A stretch of 64,000 nt of DNA from Gracilaria gracilis (lineage: Eukaryota > Rhodophyta > Florideophyceae > Gracilariales > Gracilariaceae): assembly GCA_030374805.1 (NCBI GenBank), contig JARGSG010000250.1, positions 142,545 through 206,544 on the forward strand. The letters are read 5' to 3'. A program made the position numbers and the translations under genes. The notes beneath the pieces were generated by a model. It saw only the letters and a program-made list of their open reading frames with translations. It did not search any database and was not told where the DNA came from. This document shows, one piece after another, positions 10,635-23,000 of this stretch. Numbering within the stretch: the first letter of the stretch is position 1; every line of letters starts with the position of its first letter.

Positions 10635-12840
10635 ACCACCTGCAACTTTCATACGGTTCGCGTCATAAGCACTGTGTTGTTGTTGTCAAGGGGCTAATGT
10701 GGTGGAGAAACGGCTTCGGCGGGAAAAGCGCAAGCTCACGAAGCCTTTCGGCAACTTCCCCTCGATAGGGTAGCACAGCGAACCGAGCGCTCCGGGAAAT
10801 ACAGAGCTAAGCCGGATGTAAACCCGAGGTCAAACAGCTACGAAAAGCGTCGGAGTCTTGATAGCAGGCCGTATTCGGTAGAGATCCACGTGTTCCCACG
10901 GTCACGATATGAGTTTTTGAAAGAAAGTTCCACGGCAACAACAAAATGTCGGAAACGAGCCACTGAGAGCAGGGCAAAAAGGCAACCCCAAAAAGGTGAG
11001 AAAGAGAACCACCAGAGTGGGGAAAAGAGAGAGGAAGTAGAACAAACCCAATATATCGGCAAGTATACGACAGTAGCTCGGAACGAGACAAATGAATAGT
11101 GGTTATGCTCTGAACGATACAAGGGTGGGTAACTATACGTGAACCACACGGTCGTCACTCCACTTGGAGGTGAAGAATCTGCAAAAGCGTGATAGTTAGA
11201 GCCAAAAGCCTTTGCTTGGCAAGGGGCAATTCACTAAAGGAAGCGGTTCTAAACCCTCTAAGTACTGAGCTCGGCGCACCATTGACAATGGGTGAGCCGG
11301 ACAAAATAATCTATAAAACATCTGAGTAAATACAGCAATGCTGTATGCCCTGCCTGCGGCATATCTGTGCTACACGTGTGCTTTTCCCACCTGCTAAGCG
11401 ACGCCTCGAGCCATTCAGTCCACATATACATCTGTGGAAATTGCCTCAGCTAAGCGACACGCTAATAACAGTGTAGCTCATATATATATCCCCTGACGCA
11501 TGATGCGGAAATAAAGGAAGTCCTTCAAATCGCTACCAAGGAGTGTTGCCCTTCCTATCCTCTCCTTAAGAGTGAGCCACGCCATCGCGATGGCGGGTCG
11601 AACTCCCAACAATGCGTATAAAAATGCACCCCCGAAGTCTTCGGATTTCATCTCGCCTCGCGAAGATTAAGTCACTACCACTCTACAGTGCTAACTTCGC
11701 TCCAGCGACCACCATTCCTGTTCAAAACAGTTAGCTTCTTGCCTTCGCGCCCCATCTATCAACCTTCCTGCCATCCCTCGAGTGACTCGCGCGATCAGTG
11801 GCCATCCTCCGAATCCGGGATACTTCTCCGGATTTCGTTCCGTGCCTCTTCCGCAAAGTGGTAATGCTTACGGGGGTCCCAGGACAACAACGCCAGTTGT
11901 AACGACATTCTCCATCCTAGGCAGAAGCCTCATGGTCCCAGCATGCACGAAGATGCACGAAGTTCCGTGACCTTTCTACGACGAGTTAGTCGGACAGAAC
12001 CCTCGCGTTCACGCATATCTCTTCCTGACTTCTCCGTAGTTTCATCCTACAGCCGTTTTCAACAAGAAGCTCATCGCGTCCTTTGCTGACGGTACGAATT
12101 GCCTTCCCGGAGATATTCCGGCGATGGTCACCACTTCGTGGGATTAGCGTCGACGGCTGGCAGTTCCTTCTCACGCAGTTTTGTGGCGTTTCGGCGAATC
12201 GATTGCTTCCGCTCAGGCGGCATTGGTTCGCTCGGGGTATGCACGGCAAAGCAGGCCAAACTTCGAGTTTCCAATCCCTGATTCCATCAGCTTCGATCTC
12301 CTGTTGTACCGTACACAAAGAGATATTTTTTACTGCACCCACTTGGCGGTGATCGAGACTTGCTTCCGGTGAGGACGTCCCGTTGTACGCCAGAAGGTGG
12401 TGTGTTGGATTCATCTAATTCTCCGTGCGAAGTTTAGGTATCCTCGCCAGGAGTGCCGTTCACAGTGGTTACATAACTTCATCCGCGATGACCGTCGTGC
12501 GCGTTCCCGATTCGTGTTTCTCGTCCTGTACCAAAACGGTTTTTCGACGTGTCTCGCTCGCTAAGTTGACATGCGGTACAAATGTGACCCGTGTGCTACG
12601 GTTGGGACTTCCATGCTGGGCACTTAGAGACGTGTTCCCGCTGGGCCCGTCTCAGGCGTGTTGGGCGATTTAGTTCTCGACGCTGCTCCTCCGTCTTGGA
12701 TGTGCGAGCTCAACGGCGCTTCAGGCGAGTTTTCCACCTCGATGCGCGGCGTAGTCAACCCAGAGGCCTATGAGGCATATGCATCGGCTTCGCCGGTAAC
12801 GACTTCGTCTTTCCGGTATTTTGCCGCACAGTGGTAGAGT
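10635..12840. other. Gene-free stretch; possible LTR-like segment near 11.3-11.6 kb
   Basis: No gene is supported; open frames around 12.0-12.8 kb exist on both strands without motifs. The segment 11300-11606 has LTR-like order on the + strand: TATA-type tracts (CTATAAAAC, CATATATATAT), an AATAAA signal near 11512, and an end in CCCAACA. A second TATA-like GTATAAAAATG follows at about 11616. No matching second LTR was found, so it could be a solo LTR or a chance promoter-like stretch. Confidence 0.25.
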
Positions 12841-14389
12841 CTAGTGGGATTCAGCTTCTGGAGTGACAGGCGACGACTTGAACGAGACGCCGGGCTCCCG
12901 AGAAAGCTGTGATCGCTTCAGCGTAGCGTCAGCTTTCCGTATATCACAAGATACATCCCACGAAGACGCGATATTGACGAGCCTCTCCCCCTTAGATGGA
13001 GTGAATTGAGGAGTGGTTATGAGCCCGCAAAGGCGGCTGGTAATTACAACAGGTGGCGGGGTCTCAGAGAGCAAAGCGCTAGGGCGCGTGGAGTCCGATA
13101 ATATCGCCAGGTCAGGGAGTTCCCTAGGAGGGTGTGGTAACTCCCTAGGCCGATCGATGGGATGTGTGCCCTGTGTGTACCTAGCGTTTGTATCCGCTTC
13201 CGCGGTTGAATTTCCATTTCATGAGTCATTTCCCGGATGCGGGGAGGCAAGAACCACGCAATCGCCGGAGATTTGTTCCTGTTGCTGACCCACCTCGAAT
13301 ACGGCAGTGTCGGATTCCACAGCAATTGTCTTGAAAGGCCCGTCTGCGACGGTGAGAGTTTATGGCGTTTCTACTTTCCTGGGATCCAATACTGCTTATG
13401 GGTGAACACATAGTCTCCTTCCTTAAGGTCCAGGGGCCTTTTTCGCTCATCAAAATACGTTTATATACGGCTTGTGACTGGGCCATTCACCGTTGTGATG
13501 CAGGGACCAGCTTGGTAAGCCATGTCCTCCAGGTTTTCCTGTATGCCGTATTCGAAAGAAATTGATCCAGCGTTGGCTTTGATTCGAGCGCCACAGGCGG
13601 TGGGTTGCGAGAGAGAGCCAATTCAAATAGAGTCAGTCCCGTATTACGGTGTACCAGAGTGATGTATGCGAATGTCGGCGCATCGGTGAACAGGTCCCAC
13701 GTGGTGGGGCAATCGGCTACGTAGGAACGAAGTGTTGCTAACAGCGTCCGTTCAAACCATTCAACCTGCCCATTACACTGGGAATGGTAGGTTGTCGTGC
13801 AGAAATTCTTGACATCCCGAATTCTGCATACATCCCTGAAAAACCGGGAGGCGAACTATTTCCCGTTGTAAAAGAGTGTATTCACCGGTGGACCGTAGAC
13901 AATTTTCCAATGGGTGAAAAATGCTGGCGCAACATTCAGTGACGTAATTCCCCGTAATTATACGGTTCGAACGAGCTTCAAAAAACTATCCGTGATCATG
14001 AGTAGAAATTTGACATGCCACTTAGTCGCGAGGAACGGTCCCAAAATGCCGATGGCTACGATTTTTTAAGAGGCGCCGCGGGCGGGGAAGAGCTTCAACT
14101 TCGCCACATGCCACCAGAGCTTGACGCGATACCGAGCAGACTCGTGGCAGAACCACACAGTTGCGTAGCAATCTACAGCCATTGCTGGCCTGCAGAATTT
14201 CCTTCGCAATGTAAGGTACAGTTTTCGTTCTCTGAAGTGACCACTAAGCTTAGCATACTGAGATAATTGTAACACCCGAGATTTTAGGGCGTGCGACATC
14301 ACTATTTGTGGGTTTCTAGTTACCGTACGAACGAGAAATCTAATATCCTTCATCCGAAAGGGGAGGTCAGCTCCTCCATTGAGCTGCAC
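12841..14389 (-). pseudogene. Integrase region of Ty3/gypsy pol
   Basis: The zinc-binding part reads AKLSGHFRERKLYLTLRRKF with later Cys-x-x-x-x-x-Cys-like residues (VDCYATVWFCHESA), the HHCC domain with some losses. After a frame break comes the core end: TTTYHSQCNGQVEWFERTLL, TWDLFTDAPTFAYITLVHR and TGLTLFELALSR, closely following the usual YHPQTNGQVERFNRTLL and STGLxPFELV motifs, so the catalytic Glu region aligns but Arg/Glu context residues vary. Several stops separate the pieces. The tail past 13.3 kb reaches a GPY/F-like region (KEGDYVFTHK). Non-functional. Confidence 0.75.
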
Positions 14390-14571
14390 CCAAATCTTCG
14401 TGCAATAGTGATGTCTGAATTTTCCCTGACCATCTCCTTCTTGGTGACGGGTACGACGTTTTTTGGTAAGGTGTCACCAATTTCGCTAACAGCGAGTAGT
14501 TCATCCAGTTTCTGGTCAAAATCCAGTTCATCTGGCCAATCCTCTTTGATATCTTCCAGTTCACTTACTGT

Positions 14572-15086
14572 CTAGTCATCAACTGCGAAGCAAGGTATTT
14601 CCTCGTCATCGACGGCTAACGTTTTCTTTGTGGTATGTGGACGAGACAAAGCGTCGGCTTGTGTATTGATGGCGCTCTTTTTGTAGGCTACATTGAATGC
14701 CAACTCTGCGAAACGCAGTCTCCAACGCATAAAAGGGCAGAAGGCTCCGATATGGAGAGTAGCCATCTCAATGATGAGTGATCCCTGTGAACGGTGAAAT
14801 GAGCACCCATGATGTATGGGCATAGTGTGCATAATGCCCATACTACCGCACGACATTCTTTATCCGAGACGATTTAATTCTTCTCATGCACTTTCAACGA
14901 GCGGGAACAGTACCCATTTGGCTTGCATTCCCCCTCTGGGGTGATTCTAAACAAGGCGCAGCCTACGTGGTAGTCACTACAATCCGTGTCCACGATATAT
15001 GAAAGTCTCGGTTTCGGTAGTGACAACATTGGGGCCATGGTTGGAGCTTCTTTTAGAAAGTTAAAGGTTTTCGTCTGAGTAGGCAT
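14572..15086 (-). pseudogene. RNase H region of Ty3/gypsy pol
   Basis: LPKPRLSYIVDTDCSDYHVG carries the first catalytic Asp of the RNase H fold (usual form VxTDASxxGxG), followed by CSRSLKVHEKN (usual SRxLxxxExNY). A stop follows, and the next piece contains FMRWRLRFAELAF and ADALSRPH, the NxxADALSR end of the domain. The order and spacing match Ty3/gypsy elements. At least one stop lies between the pieces. Confidence 0.75.
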
Positions 15087-15286
15087 GAAGGGGTGTAGCT
15101 TAGGCGATTGATTCTTCCACAGAAGCGCGTTTAGGGGTGCCGCGATGTCCGCGAAGTTTGGAATAAACCGTCTATAGACATTGAACAGTCCTAGAAAGGA
15201 TCTCAGTTCAGTCCAGAGAATCGGTTCCGTGGCCTGTTTCAGCGACTTCTCACGAGCTTCCTCGATCAGGACATGTCCTGGACGGA

Positions 15287-16378
15287 TTATGTGACCCAGA
15301 TACTTGAGATTATCCTGAAAAACTCACATTTTCTCAGCTTTACTATCACTCCGGCATCCCGTAACGTGGCCATTATATCTCTCAGATGTGTGAGATGATC
15401 ATCCAAATTATCTGAGAATACCATGATGTCGTCAAGATGGAGGAGATAAGTACGCCACTTGAAGCGGACCCGTATGATATCAAGAGCATGCTGAAAAGAA
15501 GTGGGGGCATTGGTTAAACCAAAGGGTATCCGTTTGAAACGGTAGAGGCCACAATTGCAGGCAAACGCTGTCTGGCCCTGGTCCTGGTTCCTCACTGGCA
15601 CCTGCCAGCATCCCCGATTAGCATTCAATGCCGTGAATATGGTAGCATTTCTGACAGAATAGATGTATTCATCCAATCGTGAAATAGGGTACACTTCCTT
15701 GAAGGTAACGGCGTTTAGTCGACGATAGTCGATGCAAAAGCGCCAGGAATCATCCCGTTTTTGAGCCAGTAGCACTGGTGATGTCCACGACGAATGTGCT
15801 GGTTCTATAATTCCCGCACGGAGCATCTTGTTCACCTGAAATTGCTCTTCTTCTCTGACCTTGGTCCCTGCCCTATACGGTTGTTGGGCTACTGGCTGAG
15901 AGTTCAGAAAGAGTTCAATCCGGTGTTCCGTGGTGTTTATCTCTCCAAAAAAAACATCCCATATTGTGGTATATTCACGAAGCATATCACGCAGTCTTTC
16001 ACAGTGTGTCTCCGGGACATATTTGAGGTCTAATTCTTCCAATTCTTTTGCTGGATCCAATTGGTCATAACTCGTCGGGACGCGTGTATTCTCTGTCTTA
16101 ACAGATGACTGACCCGAAAGACTCGGCGTTAAAATCGATTGAGATAGAGACTCCTCCCTCTCCTTAGAGTGAACGATTCCAAGCAAATGGGCAGCAATCA
16201 TTTTTGTAGATGCCAAGGCAGTTGGATGCGGCATAACGGAGTCAATCATTTGGTTCTTCATCCGATACTGGGCTGTTTTGCCAAGAGTGTCTATCAACAC
16301 GGAAAACGGACTATCCAGTTCCACTTGGACGAATCCATTGGCAATGTAGAGAATGTATTTCTCATACAAGGACGGCAA
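15287..16378 (-). pseudogene. Reverse transcriptase of Ty3/gypsy pol
   Basis: This is the best preserved domain, open for 363 codons. It shows the QPYRAG entry, an MLRAGIIEPAHSSWTSPVLL block, DDSWRFCIDYRRLNAVT, YPISRLDEYI, the palm strand with FTALNANRGCWQVPV (the usual first Asp of 'LDLxxGYxQ' is Asn here), RFKRIPFGLTNAPTSFQ, and LLHLDDIMVFS. The last is the YxDD box with Tyr replaced by His; both Asp remain. The stop at 15287 falls after LRKCEFF, where the RT-RNase H connection should continue, so the frame is broken. Protease precedes it and RNase H follows. Confidence 0.9.
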
Positions 16379-16481
16379 TCCTGGATGTTACGAAAGCCGT
16401 GTTGACCGAAATTCACCTGTACCCAGATTTAAAACTCTGGAGCCACGCGTGTCGCGGCGGCTACACGATGCTTCTTAGATT

Positions 16482-17108
16482 TCAGAGAACTCGATGGTGC
16501 TTTTTACGCAGCAGATAGAGGTACATGCTCCTTGGAGGCATGCCTTGAAAAACTACCAACCGTCGGCACGGACGGACCATCTTCCATTTCAACACGTCTC
16601 TGGGGGGCTTAATGGTATCGATGAAGCGGTCGCAGAAGTCACAACCCAAAATGACTGGGGCGGCCAGAAACCGACAAACGACAAAATTGAGCTTTACCAT
16701 GCATGAGCCTAAGCGGATTATGAACTCGATGCATCCCTTTGTTGACAATGGGTTGTTATTCGCGCCAGCGACGTCAGGAATGTCTCCACGGTGAATTTGT
16801 GACCTCAAGGCGGGTGGTAAAGCTGTCTCGACGATGAAGTTTGGAACTGTCCTTGTATCTGAAACAGTGAGATAACGCACCATAAAATAGGGTGAAAGGC
16901 TAAAGTCAGCATAGACCTTGTAATCGATCTTGGCCATCACCATAACTTTATCCGGGAACTGGTTATTTCTTACCCGTATCCACGGTCGACGAAGAACATC
17001 AAGGTGCTCTGAGTTCACGTCCTCGACGGTCTGTTTCCTCCAAAGAGTTTGGAAATGGGAACGAGGCAGGGACGCCTCGGGCGCTTTCAGCTTCAAATCT
17101 GAGGGCAC
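16482..17108 (-). pseudogene. Aspartic protease region of Ty3/gypsy pol
   Basis: The piece contains VSDTRTVPNFIVE, which aligns with the DTGAxxNFI active-site loop of retroviral-type proteases but has Arg in place of the Gly, and later AAPVILGCDFCDRFIDTI, matching the flap-distal ILGxDFL strand. Position between the zinc knuckle and the RT supports the assignment. The changed active-site Gly and following stop suggest loss of function. Confidence 0.6.
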
Positions 17109-18240
17109 CTTTCCTAGAGAGCAGATTCGTGCAGTTAGTTTTTCTGAGCAGATTCCACCTGAGACTTGTTCTCAGTGTTCTGAACCATAGACGCCTGGGA
17201 ACCAGTAGCAGAAGCGTCGGCAGTAGTGGTTGAATTTCTGCGAGAAAGGTATGGAGATGAGAGGTTACCATGTTCTGGGCAATCGGAGCCGCATTTGTGC
17301 GTTGAATATCCATCTTCGCGCGGATGTACGATGTTATCAGAACAGAAGCCTTCTTCTCAGGTGAGAGAGATTCGTAGTTGGCAACGATCTGCGCTAATTC
17401 ACTTATCGTTAAAATGCACTGCAGAGAAGTATTCCCTCGCGTATAGCAGAGGTGACAGATCAATCTAACGATGGCACTGAAATTCCGCGTATTTGGGAAT
17501 CTCACCGCTGGGCAGGAAGCTTGCCTGCCAGGGCGTAAGCCCTGGGTTCCACCCTTTTCATATAACAGTCGAGGCGGCCGAACTCGGTTCGAATCCGCAT
17601 TCATCGTCCGGAGCCGTCTGATACGAGACATCCGTGGTTGAGAGAAGCTCCGTTATTGGGAATGAAAGCACTTCGCTAAGGGCAAAAAAGACCTGACCGT
17701 TCTTTCTATTGGAGTGTTTGTCAACCGGAATTGACGCAGACGGGGTTCCCGGTTCCAACATCAACGCTTTAACGGACTTCAACCGGCTACCCAGGACTTG
17801 TGCGCGTAGCGCATCGCCTTCGGTGTGTGAATACTGCACCAGTTCCAAATAGGTAATCTTACGATTCTCTTAACAGAGACGGGCTACTAAAGTTCGTTTG
17901 GCCAGATCTACTGCATTAACGAACATTTTACAACGCTCTCAAGTGGAATAAGCATTACCACAACGGTGGAAAGCGTTGTTCAGGCGAACCGAGTAATCGG
18001 TTTCCGTTTCGCCGGGGCGTGATTTGGTGTCTCTGAGAGCCGGGATTGCCGACTGGATAGCAATTCCAGTGGCAAAAGACTTCAGTACGTACTGAAATGC
18101 TTCAGGCCAGCAAGTAGCCCCTCCTTCAGAGGCGCGTGATGAACCTCTTAGAGATTTATACTGATCTTACACGAGTCCACGTAGAAAGTAGGGCAGAGCG
18201 ACCAACGACTGTCTTTCATTCATCCCACGAATGACGACTC
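16999..18240 (-). pseudogene. gag-like region with CCHC-type zinc knuckle
   Basis: From about 18.12 kb leftwards the minus strand reads FQYVLKSFATGI, RPGETETDYSVRLNNAF and RCKMFVNAVDLAKR, typical of the Ty3/gypsy capsid (ETxxxYxxRF). One stop splits it, and another follows at LVARLC. A later piece has ICHLCYTRGNTSLQC, a CxxCxxxGHxxxxC knuckle with Asn in place of His, then a Gln/Pro-poor linker into the protease. Structural protein of the virus-like particle in the family; broken here. Confidence 0.65.
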
Positions 18241-18660
18241 CACGACAAAGCGTGATAAACACCCGAACGCCAAGATGGGATCATTACCTGTAAGTAGTTG
18301 ATCACGGAACGAAAGCTGCATCCGTTTGATACAGTATTTGACCTTTCCCGTCCCTCGGGAAGTTCTATTCAATGAAGAGTCTCCCAAAACGGTAATAACA
18401 ATATGAAAACAGCTTCTGGTAATGCAGACGAATAGGCTCCAACTCTTTTGATCAAGAGTGCTTCCATCCCTTCAAGCGGGCGCGTATCACACCTTAGGTG
18501 GCTGATGATCGCTTTGAGCGTCACGAACACTCATGAAGAACTTCTTCTATGGAAGAGTCGGACGAGTCAGACCCGGCTGACTGGAAAGAGAAGATGCTAA
18601 AGAATCACAGTGGTAGTTCTTTCGCTCCTTGCTTTCTTTGAGTTAGTGTTATCGAATTGC
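18241..18660. other. Gene-free stretch
   Basis: No gene is supported. A short acidic + frame (from an ATG near 18549, SDESDPADW) has no family signal. The retrotransposon's 5' LTR would be expected here but no partner for it was found. Confidence 0.4.
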
Positions 18661-18900
18661 TAGTTTGAGAGCCAAATATCACCGACTTAATATGATCGAA
18701 AAACCGGTGAATTTATCCAAATTTCGATGTACTTAATTTCTGAAAATAATGCACATTTCCACTTTTGATAGTTTGTGTGGAAAGCATCATTGAAGATAAT
18801 TTCCATCATTGCTAGTTTGAATGGAAGACAAACTAGCATGTTACTTCCGTTCATGCTAGTTTCCAAACCCAATGTAAGTGAGGAAGTGGCATATATTTAG
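18661..18900 (+). repeat. Element terminus with GCTAGTTT motifs (copy A)
   Basis: Three GCTAGTTT motifs (near 18660, 18812 and 18853) sit upstream of the decayed transposase-like gene. The stretch TTGAATGGAAGACAAACTA through CAATGTAAGT and CATATATTTAGAA is matched, in inverse orientation, by 31140-30970 upstream of copy B. It is therefore a shared 5' end of one element family. Confidence 0.65.
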
Positions 18901-19109
18901 AACTTCACGGCACCAAATAGGAATATATATCCCCGAATAGGGATATGTGTACATGAATAGCCGCTTATGAAATATGATTAAATGAATGCGAACACTTTGA
19001 ATAGGAACTCTCTAAAGAGATACAGCACATCTATTCAACAATTCTCATATCAGATATCGGCCGTTTATTCTGTCACTATTGAAACGCATTCGCATCACTT
19101 GACACCTCG

Positions 19110-22100
19110 CCTATCACTCCATCCCACCCTCCGTTCGCCAAATTAAGATCCCCACTATGTACCCCGCCTCTCCCCGAACACCCCCATACCGCTCCTTGTC
19201 ATGCCTAATTTCTGCTTTGAAGTCTGCTCCTTTTTCGCTCGCACCATCCTTGCCATTCAATGGCACCAAAAACGATGCCCCAACCGCCTCAGCGCCAACA
19301 AGCGTTATCTCTTCACCGGCGACAACGTCCTTCACTTCCCTTCACGCACCAAGCGTCACAAGTCTACCCCCAACTCTCACCACCTCCCCCCACCTTCTCT
19401 CTCCAATCGCCCTTCCGATAACGTCCCCATCGCCCATAACGGTTTTTACCACCAGCAACAGCCCTCCCTTTCCGTTTACAAAAACGGCGCCTACCATATC
19501 GTAGGCATCTCCGTCTGCTTCCTCTATGCCTCCCCACCTCTTCCATTGCTACTCTACTTCCATCTCATCAACAACCCCCACCTCCCACGAAGGGTCCTCT
19601 ATATCTCTTTCGTCGCTTCCACCCTCGGTCACCACTAGGCAGACGAACTCATCTCTCTCCTCTACGACCCCGCCTTATCCAAGTTAGTCTTCCACAATGC
19701 CGTCTCCCACGCCTCCAAGTCCCTCAAAATTCAAACATTCCTCTTCCAATACCGAGTCAACAACATCGGTTTCACCCCTACCACCCTCCACGACCCACAG
19801 CACCTCTTCATAGCCACCATCATCCGAAATAATTCTACACAACTCCTTAAACGACAACTCGCACTCGCGCACTCCGACAACACCTTCTTCCACCACGTCC
19901 CCCATACAACCACCTCCGGCTCTCCCGCTTTCGCCCATCCCATTGCTTCTTCCCTCGAAAAAAAGCTGTCGCAGCCCTCAGGCACGCAGTGGTGCAGTTA
20001 TTTAAGAACTCCTGCATCTGGCAGACCTCTGAGAACACCAGTATCGACTCCTTTAACTGCTTTGTCCAAGTACACTCCGACAAGTCCTCCAGCTCCCTTA
20101 AATCTTCTTCCATTACCTCCTTCCCCCTTCAAATCACCCTCGTCAACTTCTCCGATACCTTCCAACCTCTTTCAATCTCGCCACCATCTCTCAAGACCGC
20201 GGTAATATACCCCAAACCTCGTCCAGCATCTCCCGCTCTACCAAAATGAATCTAATCCAGCCTGCCATCTCCATCCCCTCGATCCTCTTCTCTCCAGCGG
20301 CCTCACTGGCTTCCCTTCTGTGGCGCTCATAGTTTTCTCGGCCATTGTCACCTAATCATCGCCAGCTACTTTGCAGATATTCCAGAAGCAAAGGGTCTTC
20401 TCTTCATCTCCCATGGCACCCGCCCCCCGCATCCATGCCACCGATGTACGGTGACACGCTCCAAGCTCCATCTAAACATTCCATCTCCTTTATTCGGTCC
20501 CAGAATAAGACTCCGGCTGCCCGCAAATGACACTCTGCCCTCCCCCAAGATGCTGAAAAGGCTCTTCTCGACAGAAAGCCCAGAATCGCCAGAGAAGCCA
20601 AGAAAAAGGCCGTTGAAGCACTCCACTTCTTTTCTCTTGCGAAATACTCCTCCCTCTTCCAATCTTACCCTCTCCTCAACATCACCTCTCTCCTCTCCCC
20701 TTACAACATCTTCTCCTTCGAGCCACTCTATAAACTCCACCTCGGCATCTCCAAGCTCTTCAAGCTCGCAGCAATCGAGAGATTCAAGTCAGAATCACTC
20801 TTCACTACTTCCCGCTCCTCCAAGTCCCACTGTTTTTTCAACTTCGTTTGCTCCTCTATCCTCAAACACGTGAACAACATCCTCGCCACCATCGAGAAGA
20901 GCTCCTCAGCCACAGACTCTCCATCCGTTTTTCCACCTCCGACAACGGTCAGAACCTTAACTGTTTCTCCACCTCCGACAACGGTCAGAACCTTAACGGT
21001 TTCTCCACCTCCGACGGACTACGTGGTATCCTCTAAGCAAAAAACTACCACCCACTCGACATAGTATTCCCCTTCATCGGCGCATTCTTCGACCGCTGCT
21101 GTGACGGGGTCGACGCAGCTCTCGTCACTTCCGTTTTCACCAAGTACTCCGATCTTCTCCTCTTCTCCATGAGATACAACAACTCCGCAGAATTGACCGA
21201 CTCCTGCCTCACCGACCTCCTATTCCAAATCCGCTCTTTCAAGCGCACAGCCATACTCGTCCTCGGCTTCCACCACACTTTCAGCGTTGGCGACCTCAAG
21301 TTCCATCTCCTCGACCACATCTTCGGGGACATTAGCGACTTTGGAGGCCTCAAATTCAACGATCCATGCATATTCGAACACGCCCACTCTTTCTTCAAGT
21401 CACGCTACTTGAAAATCTCAAAGCGCAGGTCCCCTGCACATGAAGAAACCATTCACGCCATCTATCACTCCAACGCTACCAAAGATGGCAATGCTCTTTC
21501 CACCAACCCCTCCATTACTTCCTTTTCTCCTGCTCTCGCCTCTCCCATCGGATCCCACCCACCAGATTTAGTTCGTGATGGGAAACTTATCACATTCGCT
21601 GATCTCATCACCGCCCACAAATTCCTTCACTCTAATCTTCATTTCAATCCCAAATCTCTCGAAGACCTCTTCCCCACCGACATTCTCTCCATCTTCCACC
21701 AGATTGTAAAGGACGCTCTCCCTTCATTTATCACCCTTTCTCTCGAAGTCCTAGAACTCTCGGAGAACTATCCTACTCTCCGTTGCACCCGAGTCACCGC
21801 AGTCAACTCCGTTTACATCGCCGGCGCTTATTTCCCATCAATCGACCACTACATTGAAGAGCGGAACGAGCTCGCGCTCCAAGATACTCCAGTCCCTCTC
21901 ATCCAACGAATATTTGCCGCCCCGTCCTTCGGTCCTTCTAAATACCTGAAGTTCTCTCACGTCCTCGTCGCAGGCCCCAGATCCTACAACTCCACCCTCA
22001 TAGTCTGGGTCTCCAAATTCATCTCCCTTTTTCGCTTCACCCTTCCTTCTCCCACTACATCTTCCAAGGAGTTCGCCTTCGTACAGTTCATGGACCTCGT

Positions 22101-22430
22101 CCCACCAAGCGACGAAGTCGATGTCACCCTCAACTGCAGATGCCTCCGATGAGCAAGAGACGAAGAACATAACCACCCCGCCCATCCAGTTCTCATCTTC
22201 ACCAAATCCACACCCGACAACGTTTCTCCATGGTTTGGACTCATCCCTTTCTCTTCTATCCTTGGCTCTGTTCATGTTCTCCGCCAGAACTACCCCGCAC
22301 GCCCCTTCACTTCCCACCTTCACTGGCATTTTCATAGATTTTAACTCAACGGATTCTACCGGGACCCCACCTCCAGGCTCTACTTCCCATCCCCCGCATA
22401 GCACTTATTTCATAGGATTTTCATAAACCT
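19110..22430 (+). pseudogene. Decayed transposase-like gene, copy A
   Basis: Coding potential moves between all three + frames. Recognisable blocks, each with a counterpart in copy B, are CSFFARTILAIQ, ADELISLLYDP with FHNAVS, AVAALRHAVVQLF, a HRCTVTRSKLHLN block with FGPRIR, DAEKALLDRKPRIAREAKKK, and FEPLYKLHLGISKLFK. The CxxC-like box followed downstream by 'D/E-P-x-(H/K)-x-LHLGISK' resembles large cut-and-paste transposases of the KDZ/Plavaka type, whose usual form is DPMHxLHLG. The longest open piece (21169-22152, 327 codons) codes an unassigned C-terminal part. A TAG at 19636 replaces Lys of copy B. Family assignment is tentative. Confidence 0.45.
20929..21015 (+). repeat. 36-bp tandem repeat, about 2.4 copies
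   Basis: A 36-base unit (12 codons, SPPPTTVRTLTV) is repeated with the marker CCACCTCC at 20933, 20969 and 21005. It lies within the decayed transposase-like gene and keeps frame. Copy B has only a single related unit, so the expansion is private to copy A. Confidence 0.8.
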
Positions 22431-22449
22431 AGCACTACTACCTTCTTCC

Positions 22450-23000
22450 ACAGGAAAGATTGGAGGTAGGTATTGGATGAAGAAGATATATCAACTCTTC
22501 ATAATCCCACAGCTATCTTCACACATTCCCGTCACATAGTTTCAACCCCTCATTATCCCCCTTCATCTCCACCAAAAAGCATCCCTCAATTTTGCACCTC
22601 CCTTATCTGCCTGCCCAAAACACTTAACCTCTCTCCAAACATACTTATCTTCCTTCTTAACCTTCCCACCTGCTTCGCGACGCAATCATCAATGCCATCA
22701 GTATGCATAATCATCTCCACCCCCACCACCTTCATCGTGTCCCGCGCACTCGCAATCTTCTCCAATGGCACTCCAATCTATGAATCACTCAGCAACACCT
22801 CTTTAAAACGTCCGCACAAATTCGTGGAGACAAGCAATCGGAAACACCCTACCTCCTACATTCAGGGCTTCTGCCATCGTTCTTTATCCTCCTCTTTTTC
22901 GCGCCACATCACCTTACTGTGTTACACCAACTCTTGTAGCTCTTTGTCCAAGCCTTTCTACCTCCACGTTATCCAACGCCCTCAATGATTCTCCCTTTCT
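22450..23000 (-). pseudogene. Coiled-coil gene fragment, paralogue of the 4-kb gene
   Basis: On the minus strand a frame reads GRFKEVLLSDS, a stop, IGVPLEKIASARDTMKVVG, then VGRLRRKISMFGERLSVLG. This aligns without gaps to VVLSVSEVGVPMELILTIRE, MKLTG and MGRLRKKNMGLKGRVEMLEE at 4.1-4.3 kb. The stop sits where the other copy has Glu. The frame ends at 22586. It follows the decayed transposase-like gene tail-to-tail. Function unknown; the pairing shows both loci descend from one gene. Confidence 0.5.

Larger units (their letters stand above)
12841..18240 (-). mobile_element. Ty3/gypsy LTR retrotransposon, decayed internal region
   Basis: Reading from right to left the order is gag-like region, zinc knuckle, aspartic protease, reverse transcriptase, RNase H, integrase. 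That order (integrase last) is the Ty3/gypsy order. Stops and frameshifts occur in every domain. I could not find matching LTRs at 18.2-18.7 and 11-12.8 kb, so the outer limits are approximate and the ends may be lost. Confidence 0.85.

Noticed and set aside
12083-12773. Several overlapping + ORFs as a gene
   Set aside because: No motif in any frame, comparable open frames on the minus strand, and location at the decayed edge of the Ty3/gypsy element.
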